Positions 56,554-64,000 of a DNA stretch of 64,000 bases are shown here, piece after piece. Source of the stretch: Blastococcus sp. TF02-09. Lineage in GTDB: Bacteria > Actinomycetota > Actinomycetes > Mycobacteriales > Geodermatophilaceae. Within the stretch, counting starts at the first letter, position 1; each line of letters opens with the position of its first letter. The notes below the pieces were generated by a model, which had not been told where the DNA came from, did no database searches, and worked only from the letters and a program-made list of their open reading frames with translations. The DNA lies in contig NZ_QOHH01000004.1 in assembly GCF_003319105.1 (NCBI RefSeq), positions 124,001 to 188,000 on the forward strand, read 5' to 3'. The translations under genes and the position numbers were made by a program.

Positions 56554-57411
56554 GTGCGCCACACCTCTCGCCGATCCGACGACGCCGACGTCATCCGAGC
56601 CCGGCTGAGGGCGCTGCTCGACGAGGGGTCCCGAGGCGGCTGGGTCCCGGGCGAGGACGACGACCGGCCCGTCGGCGACGAGGACGTCCCGGCGGAACCG
56701 GACCGGAGCGGCGAGGACGCCGGCGATCCGGTCGATGGCACGGGTGACCTCCCCGCAGGGATGGGCCGGCACCGCGCTCCCGGCCCGGCCGTGCGCTGGG
56801 ACCCCGGCCGGCGGGGCGCCCGGTCGCTCTGGATCGCCGGGCTGCTCGCCGCTCTCCTCCTGGTCGCCTGGACCTGGGCGGACCGGCCGCGCGTCGAGCC
56901 CGCGCCGGAGCCGGCGACCGGGAGCGCAGCACCTCCCGCGCCGACGTCCTCGCCCGCGGTCGGGGAGGCGGCCGGCACGGCCACCCCCGTGGTCGTCGCG
57001 GTGGTGGGCCAGGTCGCACGACCGGGGCTGGTCACGGTGCCCACGGGCTCCCGGGTGGCCGACGCCCTCGAGGCGGCCGGGGGACTGCTCCCGGGCACCG
57101 ACCCGGCCTCGGTGAACCTGGCCGCCCTCGTCACCGACGGCCAGCAGATCGCCGTCGGGGTGCCCGGCGTGGCCGGGAGCCAGCCGGCCCCATCGGCGGG
57201 CGGCGGCGCGGCGGGCGGCGGGCTGGTCGACCTGAACCGCGCGACAGCCCAGGAGCTCGACGCCCTCCCGGGCATCGGGCCGGTCCTCGCCCAGCGCATC
57301 GTCGACCACCGCGACGAGCAGGGGCCGTTCCGCAGTGTGGACCAGCTCGACGACGTCCCGGGCATCGGCCCGACCATCTTCGCGGAGCTCGCCGAGCTGG
57401 TGACCGTGTGA
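56554..57411 (+). CDS. comEA: ComEA-family DNA-binding protein
   Basis: 285 residues from GTG 56554. About 90 polar residues come first; one helix (LWIAGLLAALLLVAWTWA, near 95-112) then anchors it with the C-terminus outside. After a Pro/Ala linker comes a SLBB/Capsule-synthesis-type domain (VVVAVVGQVARPGLVTVPTG ... ALEAAGGLLPG). The C-terminal helix-hairpin-helix pair follows (LVDLNRATAQELDALPGIGP and FRSVDQLDDVPGIGPTIF). The domain order matches ComEA of natural transformation. It binds incoming DNA at the surface and passes it to ComEC, which is coupled by a GTGA overlap. Confidence 0.93.
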   Translation: MRHTSRRSDDADVIRARLRALLDEGSRGGWVPGEDDDRPVGDEDVPAEPDRSGEDAGDPVDGTGDLPAGMGRHRAPGPAVRWDPGRRGARSLWIAGLLAALLLVAWTWADRPRVEPAPEPATGSAAPPAPTSSPAVGEAAGTATPVVVAVVGQVARPGLVTVPTGSRVADALEAAGGLLPGTDPASVNLAALVTDGQQIAVGVPGVAGSQPAPSAGGGAAGGGLVDLNRATAQELDALPGIGPVLAQRIVDHRDEQGPFRSVDQLDDVPGIGPTIFAELAELVTV

Positions 57412-59756
57412 GGCACGACGGCAGGGAGGTGTCCCCGGACGGGCGCTGGCAGTGGCTCGACCTGCGGCTGGTCCCCGCGGCGGCCGCCGTGTGGGCGGTC
57501 AGCCTGGCGGCTCCCTTCCTCGCGCCGTGGCCGCTGCTCGCCGGGACGGTGGCGGCCCTGGGCGCCGCCGTGTGCGTGCGCCGCTGGAGCGCGCCCGGGG
57601 TGACCACGCTGCTGGCCGCTCTGGCGGCACTGGCGCTCACCTGCGGCACGGCCGCGGTGCGGGGTGCGGCACGGGAGGCGTCTCCGCTGCGCGAGTGGGC
57701 CGACGCGCACCGGGCCGTGACGGTGGACCTGCGGCTGGAGGGGGACCCGCACCTGCTCACCGGCAGCGGCCGGCCCCGCATCGTCGCGGACGCGACCGTG
57801 ACGGCGTTGCACGAGGAGCACCAGGTCCAGCACCTGGAGGCCCCGGTGCTGCTGTTCGCCCCCGCGGAGGGGTGGCGGGAGCTTCCGCCCGGCCAGCCGG
57901 TGCGGGCGCGGGTCGTCGCGGCGCCGCCGCGCGCCGGTGACGACGTGGTGGCGGTGCTGTCGGCGCGCGGGCCGCCGGACCGGGTGGGAGAGCCGGGCTC
58001 ATGGCAGCGGATGGCCGGCGGGCTCCGGGACGGGCTGACCGACGCCGCGGCCCGAACCCTGGACCCGCGCCCGGGCGGGCTGCTCCCGGGCCTCGTGGTC
58101 GGGGACACACGGCGGATGGACCCGGTGCTGGTCGAGGACTTCCGGCAGGCCGGGCTCTCCCACCTGACCGCGGTGTCGGGCGCCAACGTCGCGATCGTGA
58201 TAGCCGCGGTGCTCTGGCCCCTGCGCCGGCGCGCGGTCGACCGGCGGGTCCAGGCGGCCGTCGCCGCCGTCGCGCTGGTCTGCTTCGTCGTCCTCGCCCG
58301 CCCCGAGCCCAGCGTCCTCCGGGCCGCGGCGATGGGTGCGGTGACGCTGCTGGCCCTGGCCTCGGGCCGCGCGCGGGTGGCGGTACCGGCGCTGGCCGCC
58401 GCGGTGTGCGTGCTGCTCCAGCTGGACCCGGGCCTGGCGCGGGATCCCGGGTTCGCGCTCTCGGTGCTCGCCACCGCGGCCATCGTGCTGCTCGCCCCGA
58501 CGTGGTCCCGCCGGCTACGTGAACGCGGCTGGCCACCGCTGGTGGCGGACGCCCTCGCGGTCAGCGCGGCCGCCGGCCTGGCGACCGCGCCGCTGGTCGC
58601 CGCGCTCTCGGGAACGGTCAGCCTGGTGTCGCTGCCGGCCAACCTGCTCGCCGCCCCGGCCGTGGCGCCGGCGACCGTGCTCGGACTGCTCGCCACCGTG
58701 GTGGGCGCGGTGTCCACGCCGGCCGGCGATCTCCTGGTCTGGTGCGCCGGCTGGCCGACCCGCTGGCTGGTCCTGGTCGCCGAGCGCGCCGCTCAGCTCC
58801 CCGACGCGGTGGCGGGCTGGCCCGCAGGTGCGGGAGGTGCGGCCCTCTTGTCCCTCCTCCTGGCCGCCGTCGGGTGGGCGCTGTGGCGTTTCCGCCGGCT
58901 CCGCCCGTTGGCCGTGGCCGCGCTGGTCGGGCTGGTGGTCATCGGCTGGCCGGTGCGCCAGGTCGTCCGCGGCTGGCCGCTGCCGGACACCGTGGTCGTC
59001 GCCTGCGACGTCGGCCAGGGCGATGCCCTGGTCCTGCCGACGGGGGCCGAAGGCGAGGCCGTGCTCGTGGACGCAGGCCCCGACGTCGCGGCGGTCGACC
59101 GCTGCCTGGAGGTGCTGGGGGTCGACCGGCTCCCTCTGGTGCTCCTGTCGCACCTGGACGCCGACCACGTGGGTGGGCTGTCCGGAGCACTCGAGGGTCG
59201 CGATGTCGGCACGGTGGCCACCGGTGCCCTGTCCCCGGCCGACGACCGCGCCGGCGCCGTGGACACCCTGATCAGCCGGGCGGGCGCCGAGCGCATCCGG
59301 CTGGCGCCCGGCGACACGCGGGAGGTGGGTGCCGTGGTGCTCGACGTCCTCGCGCCCGAACCGGCGCGGGCCACGGCCGCCGTGGAGGCCAACGACCTGT
59401 CGCTGGTGGTGCGGGCCACCGTCCGGGGTCTGCGGGTCCTCCTGACCGGTGACCTCGGGGCCGAGGCGGAAGCGCGGCTGCGGACCGGCGGGGTCGATCT
59501 GCGCGCCGACGTGCTCAAGGTCCCGCACCACGGCAGCGCGGACGCCGACCCCGGGTTCCTCGCGGCGACCGGCGCCCGCACCGCGCTGATCTCCGTGGGT
59601 GCCGACAACACCTACGGGCACCCGGCCCGCTCGCTGCTGGAGACGCTGGCGCGGGCAGGCATGCGCGTGCACCGGACCGACCAGCAGGGCGACCTGGCGG
59701 TCGTGGGGTCGGCGGACGAGTGGGGCGTGGCCGCCCGCGGCCGGGCTGTGCGATGA
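57408..59756 (+). CDS. comEC: ComEC/Rec2 DNA-uptake channel
   Basis: 782 residues from GTG 57408. DUF4131-type N-terminal region with two helices and an OB-like fold (about 1-190). The competence domain (about 215-490) with ten or so helices includes HLTAVSGANVAIVIAAVLWP. The C-terminal metallo-beta-lactamase-like domain (about 520-780) has DVGQGDALVLPTG, SHLDADHVGGLSGAL (HxDxDH metal site) and KVPHHGSADADPGF. ComEC moves one DNA strand across the membrane. comEA, comEC and holA are linked in most actinobacteria; whether transformation is active cannot be told. No pilus genes are in the window. Confidence 0.94.
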   Translation: MRHDGREVSPDGRWQWLDLRLVPAAAAVWAVSLAAPFLAPWPLLAGTVAALGAAVCVRRWSAPGVTTLLAALAALALTCGTAAVRGAAREASPLREWADAHRAVTVDLRLEGDPHLLTGSGRPRIVADATVTALHEEHQVQHLEAPVLLFAPAEGWRELPPGQPVRARVVAAPPRAGDDVVAVLSARGPPDRVGEPGSWQRMAGGLRDGLTDAAARTLDPRPGGLLPGLVVGDTRRMDPVLVEDFRQAGLSHLTAVSGANVAIVIAAVLWPLRRRAVDRRVQAAVAAVALVCFVVLARPEPSVLRAAAMGAVTLLALASGRARVAVPALAAAVCVLLQLDPGLARDPGFALSVLATAAIVLLAPTWSRRLRERGWPPLVADALAVSAAAGLATAPLVAALSGTVSLVSLPANLLAAPAVAPATVLGLLATVVGAVSTPAGDLLVWCAGWPTRWLVLVAERAAQLPDAVAGWPAGAGGAALLSLLLAAVGWALWRFRRLRPLAVAALVGLVVIGWPVRQVVRGWPLPDTVVVACDVGQGDALVLPTGAEGEAVLVDAGPDVAAVDRCLEVLGVDRLPLVLLSHLDADHVGGLSGALEGRDVGTVATGALSPADDRAGAVDTLISRAGAERIRLAPGDTREVGAVVLDVLAPEPARATAAVEANDLSLVVRATVRGLRVLLTGDLGAEAEARLRTGGVDLRADVLKVPHHGSADADPGFLAATGARTALISVGADNTYGHPARSLLETLARAGMRVHRTDQQGDLAVVGSADEWGVAARGRAVR

Positions 59757-59813
59757 GTTCCGCTGCTCCCGGCGGTCTGCAGTGCCGACGAATCCGAACG
59801 GTGGGAGCAGCCG

Positions 59814-60356
59814 GTGCGCACGGTGGTCCTGTACGAACTCGTGTCCCTCGACGGCGTCGCGGAGGAGCCCGGGAACTGGATGTTCGACGTCGACGACGAC
59901 GTCTTCGACAACCTCGGCGAGGTCGTCTCGGCGCAGAGCGACGTGCTGCTAGGTCGAGGCACCTACGACTACTGGGCCGACTACTGGCCGACGTCCGATG
60001 TGCAACCCTTCGCCGGCTTCATCAACTCCACCCCGAAACACGTGTTCACCTCGTCACCGCTGCCGGGTGCCTGGTCCGGCGCTGTTGCGGTTCGGGAGCG
60101 CGCCGAGGACTACGTCGCCCGGCTCAAGGCGGAGCCGGGCGGCGACATCGGGGTGCACGGGAGCATCACGCTCGCGCAGTCCCTGCTCGCGGCGGGACTG
60201 GTGGACGAGCTGCGGCTGGTCTTCGCACCCACGGTCGCGCACAGCGGACGCCGGCTGTTCCAGGACGGCTCGGCCTGCCAGCGGCTGGACCTGGTCTCCG
60301 CACGCCGCTCCGCCACGGGCGCCCTCTTCGTGCACTACGCGACCCGGAGCAGCTGA
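59814..60356 (+). CDS. dihydrofolate-reductase-like (RibD C-terminal) protein
   Basis: 180 residues from GTG 59814 after tgggag. RibD_C fold: VVLYELVSLDGVAEEPGNWMF, DVLLGRGTYDYWADYW (the typical RxTYE-type block), DIGVHGSITLAQSLLAAGLVDELRL and FAPTVAHSGRRLF. These NADPH-dependent reductases resemble DHFR and 5-amino-6-(5-phosphoribosylamino)uracil reductase, but most stand-alone members have no assigned substrate. Not an essential folA by context. It interrupts the comEC-holA linkage, suggesting insertion. Confidence 0.88.
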   Translation: MRTVVLYELVSLDGVAEEPGNWMFDVDDDVFDNLGEVVSAQSDVLLGRGTYDYWADYWPTSDVQPFAGFINSTPKHVFTSSPLPGAWSGAVAVRERAEDYVARLKAEPGGDIGVHGSITLAQSLLAAGLVDELRLVFAPTVAHSGRRLFQDGSACQRLDLVSARRSATGALFVHYATRSS

Positions 60357-60419
60357 GGGTCGGCGGCAGGACCTGTCCGGCGGGTCAGAGCTGTCGCTCC
60401 TCCGTGGCACCATGCAGTC

Positions 60420-61424
60420 GTGCCAGCCGCCGCGTCCGTGCCCCCGCTCTCGCGCCTGCGGGTGGTGACCGGCGAGGAGGAGCTCCTCCGGTCGCGGGCC
60501 GTCTCGGCCGTGCGCGCGGCGGTGCTGGAGCGCCACCCGGACGCCGAGCTGCACGAGCTGGCCGCGCAGGGCCTGCCGACCGGGCAGCTGGCCGACGTCC
60601 TGGCGCCGTCGCTGTTCGGCGGGCACCGGCTGGTCATCGTCACCGGGGTGCACGAGTCCGCCGCCGCCCTGGCCGAGGCGCTCACCGCCTACGCCAAGGA
60701 CCCCGACCCGGACATCACGCTGGTGATCGTCCACTCGGGGGGCAAGCGGAACGAGGCGCTGGTCAAGGCGTTCGTCGGCGCGGGCGCCGCCGTCGACGAG
60801 TGCCCGAAGATCAGCTCCGCCGGCGACCGGGCGGCCTTTGTGCGCAACGAGGTGCGCACCTTCGGGGGCCGGATCACCGCCGACGCGCTCAGCGCCCTCG
60901 TCGACGCCGTCGGCAACGACCTGCGTGCGCTCTCGGCAGCGGCCAGCCAGCTGGTGTCCGACTTCGGCGGGACCATCGACGGCGACGCGGTCGCGCGGTT
61001 CCACCGCGGTCAGGCTGAGGTCACCGGCTTCACCGTCGCCGAACGTGTCCTGGTCGGCGACCGGCAGGGGTCTCTGGAGATGCTGCGCTGGGCGCTGCAG
61101 CGCGGGGTCGCCCACGTGCTCATCGCCGACGCGATCGCCGACGGGGTGCGGACGGCCGCGCGGGTGGCGTCCCTGAGCTCGAGGAATCCGGGCGAGCTGG
61201 CCCGCACGCTGAAGATGCCGCCGTGGAAGGTCAAGAAGGCGCAGGCGCAGTCCCGGGGCTGGAGCATCGACGGGCTGCAGCAGGCGATTGCGGTCACCGC
61301 GGAGCTGAACGCGGACGTCAAGGGTGTCGCGGCGAGCGCCGACTACGCGCTCGAGCGCGCGGTGCGCAGGATCGTCGACCTCCGCGCGACGACCGGCCGG
61401 GGTCGGGTGCCCGCCGGTCGCTGA
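60420..61424 (+). CDS. holA: DNA polymerase III subunit delta
   Basis: 334 residues from GTG 60420. Divergent AAA+ fold of HolA: RLRVVTGEEELLRSRAVSAV, APSLFGGHRLVIVTGV, and KRNEALVKAF, followed by GRITADALSALVDAVGNDLRALSAAASQL, the helical lid, and a collar domain ending with KVKKAQAQSRGWSIDGLQQAI. It has no Walker A, as expected for delta. It opens the sliding clamp within the clamp loader. The rpsT gene lies convergent just after, a conserved pair. Confidence 0.93.
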   Translation: MPAAASVPPLSRLRVVTGEEELLRSRAVSAVRAAVLERHPDAELHELAAQGLPTGQLADVLAPSLFGGHRLVIVTGVHESAAALAEALTAYAKDPDPDITLVIVHSGGKRNEALVKAFVGAGAAVDECPKISSAGDRAAFVRNEVRTFGGRITADALSALVDAVGNDLRALSAAASQLVSDFGGTIDGDAVARFHRGQAEVTGFTVAERVLVGDRQGSLEMLRWALQRGVAHVLIADAIADGVRTAARVASLSSRNPGELARTLKMPPWKVKKAQAQSRGWSIDGLQQAIAVTAELNADVKGVAASADYALERAVRRIVDLRATTGRGRVPAGR

Positions 61425-61463
61425 GCGGGCTCGCCGGCGGAGCTCCCGAGCCCGGAAAAGCGA

Positions 61464-61495
61464 ACGAGCCCCGTCCCGCGAGGGGAGGGGCTCGT
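61464..61495. terminator. bidirectional terminator between holA and rpsT
   Basis: acgagcccc (61464-61472) pairs with ggggctcgt (61487-61495); tccc/ggga extends the stem inward after one bulged G. On the minus strand it is followed by TTCGCTTTTCC, a good U-rich tract for ending rpsT; the plus strand lacks one. Confidence 0.75.
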
Positions 61496-61528
61496 GCACG
61501 TCCGCGTCACGAGGACGCGGGCGCCGGA

Positions 61529-61789
61529 TCAGAGACCGGCGGTGAGCTTCGCCAGACCCGACTTGCGGTTGGCGGCCTGGTTCTTGTGGATGATGCCCTT
61601 GCTGGCGGCCTTGTCGAGCGCCTTGGTGGCGTTCGCGAGCGCGGTCGCCGCGGCGGCGGCGTCACCGGACTCGGCGGCGGTGCGGACGCGCCGCACGGCC
61701 GTCTTCAGGGCGGACTTGACCGCGACGTTGCGCTGACGCGCCTTCTCGTTGGTCTTGATCCGCTTGAGCTGGGACTTGATGTTCGCCAC
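61529..61789 (-). CDS. rpsT: 30S ribosomal protein S20
   Basis: 86 residues from GTG 61789. [20 protein letters not shown], then [19 protein letters not shown] and [19 protein letters not shown] are canonical S20 segments. S20 binds 16S rRNA and stabilises the 5' domain. It is the only gene between holA and the phosphotransferase region, with its own promoter and leader hairpin upstream. Confidence 0.97.
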   Translation of the reverse strand: MANIKSQLKRIKTNEKARQRNVAVKSALKTAVRRVRTAAESGDAAAAATALANATKALDKAASKGIIHKNQAANRKSGLAKLTAGL

Positions 61790-61826
61790 GCGTGAGCCTC
61801 GGAAATCTAAGGGGATTCGACAGTGC

Positions 61827-61855
61827 GTCCGGGGCACCACGAAGCGCCCGCCGGA
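61827..61855 (-). promoter_or_regulatory. rpsT leader hairpin
   Basis: The minus strand forms GTCCG/CGGAC plus GGGCGC/GTGCCC (one G-U) with a 2-nt bulge and a small loop, right after the predicted start of transcription and ahead of the ribosome site. It may serve autoregulation by S20, or transcript stability. Confidence 0.4.
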
Positions 61856-61866
61856 CCGGCCTCCCA

Positions 61867-61895
61867 AGATACCAGTCCGGCACCGTTCACCCAAC
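61867..61895 (-). promoter_or_regulatory. rpsT promoter (TTGGGT-N17-TATCTT)
   Basis: Minus strand -35 TTGGGT (61890-61895) and -10 TATCTT (61867-61872) with ideal 17-bp spacing, transcription start near 61860 and a leader of about 70 nt to GTG 61789. The best sigma-70-like promoter in the window. Confidence 0.7.
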
Positions 61896-61904
61896 CGGCG
61901 GCGG

Positions 61905-62910
61905 TCACACCAGTCTGGCGGCCACCCGCCGCATCCCCCAGGCGAGCGCGGCGTCGTGGAAGGCGCGCTGGAACGACCGGAGGGTGGGCAGACCCGGAGG
62001 CGGCGGCCGCCGCATGCTGCGCGCCCACATGCCGGTCATGGCCAGCACGAGGTCGGTCACCTGGCCGGGCGCTGCCGCGGCCACGAGCGGTGAGCGGCCG
62101 ACCAGCCACTCGGCCTCGTCCAGGGGCCCGCCGCGAGCCTGCGAGCGGTGGGGAGGACGAGGTGTTTTTCTAGTCGGCGCCACGCCCGGCTTAAGCCCAG
62201 TCGACGAAAGCGACCGACGCATCGGCCCCGAACAGGAGGTTGTCGGCCCGGAGGTCGCCGTGCACGAGCGTGTCCCCGCCCAGCCAGCCGCTCGCGGCCA
62301 GCCGGTCGGGGACCGTCCCGAGCCACGCGAGGTTCCCGGCCTCCCACGGGTGCAGGTCGGGCGGGGGTGCGGCGGCCGGCTCCGCCCACGCCGAGAGCGG
62401 CCCGTCCACCCGCTCGCCGAGCGTCGGCAGGCCCGGGACCGGGCACGGGGTCGCCGCCCGCGCCAGCTCGGTGAGCCCGTCCACCACGGCGGTGGCGGCG
62501 CGCGACGTCCACGGCAGCGGCGCGGACTCGCCGTCGAACGCCTCGAACACGAGCGCGACCCATTCGTCCGGGCCGTCGGCCCACTCGAGGTGCGCCCGCA
62601 GCGCGGGGACCGGGAGCGACGCCGGCAGGCCGGCCGTCACGACGGCCTCGGCGCGCATCAGCTGGGGCGTGTCGGGGTTCAGCGGCGTCCCCACCGCCTT
62701 GACGAAGGCAGAACTTGCGTCGGCGCAGGTCACGACGACGGCAGGGCCGGGGGAGAAACCCCCGGTCCGGGGCGACACCGCGACGACCGGCGAGCCCAGC
62801 GCCGCGTCGATCGCGCTCCGCAGGCCGTCGGGGAGCCGGTCGTAGGGCAGGCGCGGACTACCGGGCAGGGACACCGCGCCACGGTGCGCGACGAGATCGT
62901 CCTCGGGCAA
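61905..62910 (-). pseudogene. broken aminoglycoside/choline phosphotransferase-like gene
   Basis: The N-terminal part (start near TTG 62910 or GTG 62874) is a good APH-family kinase: GGFSPGPAVVVTCADASSAF (nucleotide loop), AEAVVTAGLPASLPVPAL, and the catalytic Brenner motif VHGDLRADNLL, followed by VAFVDWA. Then come an in-frame TAA (62191-62193), an in-frame TAG (62170-62172), and a frameshift between about 62105 and 62169. The family's C-terminal end resumes in another frame (PLDEAEWLVGRSP ... [14 protein letters not shown]) to 61905. Codons at both stops fit former TGG tryptophans in DWA-W-AGRGAD-W. All lesions sit within about 90 bp, so the kinase would lose its C-lobe end. Sequencing error cannot be fully excluded. 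Confidence 0.75.
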
Positions 62911-62950
62911 TCGCTTATCCGTCGTCCCCGCGTGGGACGATGGCGGCACT

Positions 62951-64000
62951 GTGACGACTCCTGCTGCCACCGACCCGGCCCTCATCCGGAACTTCTGCAT
63001 CATCGCCCACATCGACCATGGCAAGTCGACGCTGGCCGACCGGATGCTGGAAGTCACCGGGATCATCGAGGCCCGGCAGATGCGTGCCCAGTACCTCGAC
63101 CGCATGGACATCGAGCGCGAGCGCGGCATCACCATCAAGGCGCAGAACGTCCGGCTGCCGTGGACGGTCGGGGACACCGAGTACGTCCTCGACATGATCG
63201 ACACCCCCGGCCACGTCGACTTCACCTACGAGGTGTCCCGGTCGCTGGCCGCCTGCGAGGGCGCGGTGCTGCTGGTCGACGCCGCGCAGGGCATCGAGGC
63301 GCAGACCCTGGCCAACCTGTACCTGGCCATGGAGAACGACCTCACGATCATCCCGGTGCTCAACAAGATCGACCTGCCGGCCGCCCAGCCCGAGAAGTAC
63401 GCCGCGGAGATCGCGCACATCATCGGCTGCGACCCGGACGACGTGCTGCGGGTCAGCGGAAAGACCGGCGAGGGCGTCCCCGCGCTCCTCGACGCGATCG
63501 TCGCCCAGATCCCCGCGCCCGAGGGCGATGCCGAGGCCCCGGCCCGGGCAATGATCTTCGACAGCGTCTACGACATCTACCGCGGTGTCATCACCTACGT
63601 CCGCGTCGTCGACGGCCGGATCTCCGCCCGCGAGCGGATCAAGATGATGTCGACCGGTGCCACGCACGAGCTGCTGGAGATCGGCGTCATCTCCCCGGAG
63701 CCCAAGCCGGTGGACAGCCTCGGCGTCGGCGAGGTCGGCTACTTCATCACCGGCGTGAAGGACGTCCGCCAGTCCCGGGTCGGTGACACCGTCACGCTGC
63801 AGCAGAAGCCGGCCGCCGAGCCGATCGGTGGCTACAGCGACCCGAAGCCGATGGTCTACTCCGGCCTCTACCCGATCGACGGCAGCGAGTACCCGCTGCT
63901 GCGCGAGGCCCTGGACAAGCTGCTGCTCAACGATGCCGCGCTCACCTACGAGCCGGAGACGTCGGCGGCGCTGGGGTTCGGCTTCCGCGTCGGCTTCCTC
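62951..64000 (+). CDS. lepA: elongation factor 4 (LepA), cut by the window edge
   Basis: 350 residues are visible from GTG 62951; the remaining ~260 lie beyond base 64000. G1 [16 protein letters not shown]2 [15 protein letters not shown]3 DTPGHVDF, G4 NKIDLP are all present. After the GTPase domain (to ~190) come EF-G-like domains II ([20 protein letters not shown]) and III ([22 protein letters not shown]), with LepA-specific spacing. It back-translocates stalled ribosomes. No clear ribosome-binding site; a 4-codon ATG frame at 62940 ends inside the GTG start. Confidence 0.96.
   Translation, partial: MTTPAATDPALIRNFCIIAHIDHGKSTLADRMLEVTGIIEARQMRAQYLDRMDIERERGITIKAQNVRLPWTVGDTEYVLDMIDTPGHVDFTYEVSRSLAACEGAVLLVDAAQGIEAQTLANLYLAMENDLTIIPVLNKIDLPAAQPEKYAAEIAHIIGCDPDDVLRVSGKTGEGVPALLDAIVAQIPAPEGDAEAPARAMIFDSVYDIYRGVITYVRVVDGRISARERIKMMSTGATHELLEIGVISPEPKPVDSLGVGEVGYFITGVKDVRQSRVGDTVTLQQKPAAEPIGGYSDPKPMVYSGLYPIDGSEYPLLREALDKLLLNDAALTYEPETSAALGFGFRVGFL

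Overview
This window comes from a high-GC actinobacterial chromosome. GC is near 73 percent, GTG starts are common, and many genes overlap by 4 bp (GTGA or ATGA). The housekeeping gene order (tig-clpP-clpP-clpX-valS-folC, ndk-rne-rplU-rpmA-obg-proB, proA-nadD-rsfS, comEA-comEC-holA-rpsT-lepA) and the accessory families fit Geodermatophilaceae (Blastococcus, Geodermatophilus, Modestobacter). That family assignment is my inference; I could not run a search.

Positions 1-6300 are accessory: a PRC-barrel protein cut by the window edge, a cation/Ca2+ antiporter-type membrane protein, a DUF3040 protein, an MFS transporter with an unusual C-terminal winged-helix-like extension, a ThDP enzyme of the pyruvate oxidase/acetolactate synthase superfamily, and one small orphan ORF. 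A 19-bp element is shared by the upstream regions of the transporter and the ThDP enzyme.

Positions 6331-17232 (minus strand) hold the most unusual locus. It encodes a complete complex I membrane arm in one tightly overlapping operon: NuoA, H, J, K, L, M, N. None of the catalytic peripheral-arm genes (nuoC, E, F, G, I) is present. Where nuoB and nuoD should be there is one 380-residue protein. Its first ~85 residues look like a decayed NuoB, its last ~190 like a decayed NuoD, and the two are joined by an acidic, His/Met/Asp-repeat linker. NuoH has lost most of the acidic loop that normally faces the quinone site. The operon ends with a DUF2254 membrane protein and a double PAP2 phosphatase. 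I read this as a complex-I-derived ion-translocating membrane module without its own electron-input chemistry.

Positions 17396-35910 carry a helical hypothetical protein, tRNA-Gly(TCC), a secreted tripeptidyl-aminopeptidase-like lipoprotein, an amidase, tRNA-Pro(TGG), trigger factor, the ClpP1P2/ClpX protease, a DUF559-type nuclease-like gene flanked by two related 64-bp palindromes, the divergent valS/folC pair, a subtilase with two FnIII domains, an Old Yellow Enzyme homologue and ndk.

Positions 36146-46198 carry two TIGR039xx proteins (radical SAM and DUF2344), a large RNase E with disordered arms, rplU-rpmA with a structured leader, obgE, proB and peptide deformylase. Positions 46209-49387 are a zinc-uptake operon znuACB-zur, with a Zur-box-like palindrome touching the znuA start. 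Positions 49451-64000 carry proA, a MoxR/VWA pair, nadD-rsfS-phosphatase, degV, comEA-comEC, a RibD-like reductase, holA, rpsT, a decayed phosphotransferase pseudogene and the start of lepA.

A recurring regulatory theme is a TANNNT -10 hexamer 6-9 nt before a start codon that lacks a Shine-Dalgarno sequence (amidase, valS, ndk, radical SAM gene, proA, nadD, degV, comEA). These genes are probably transcribed as leaderless mRNAs.
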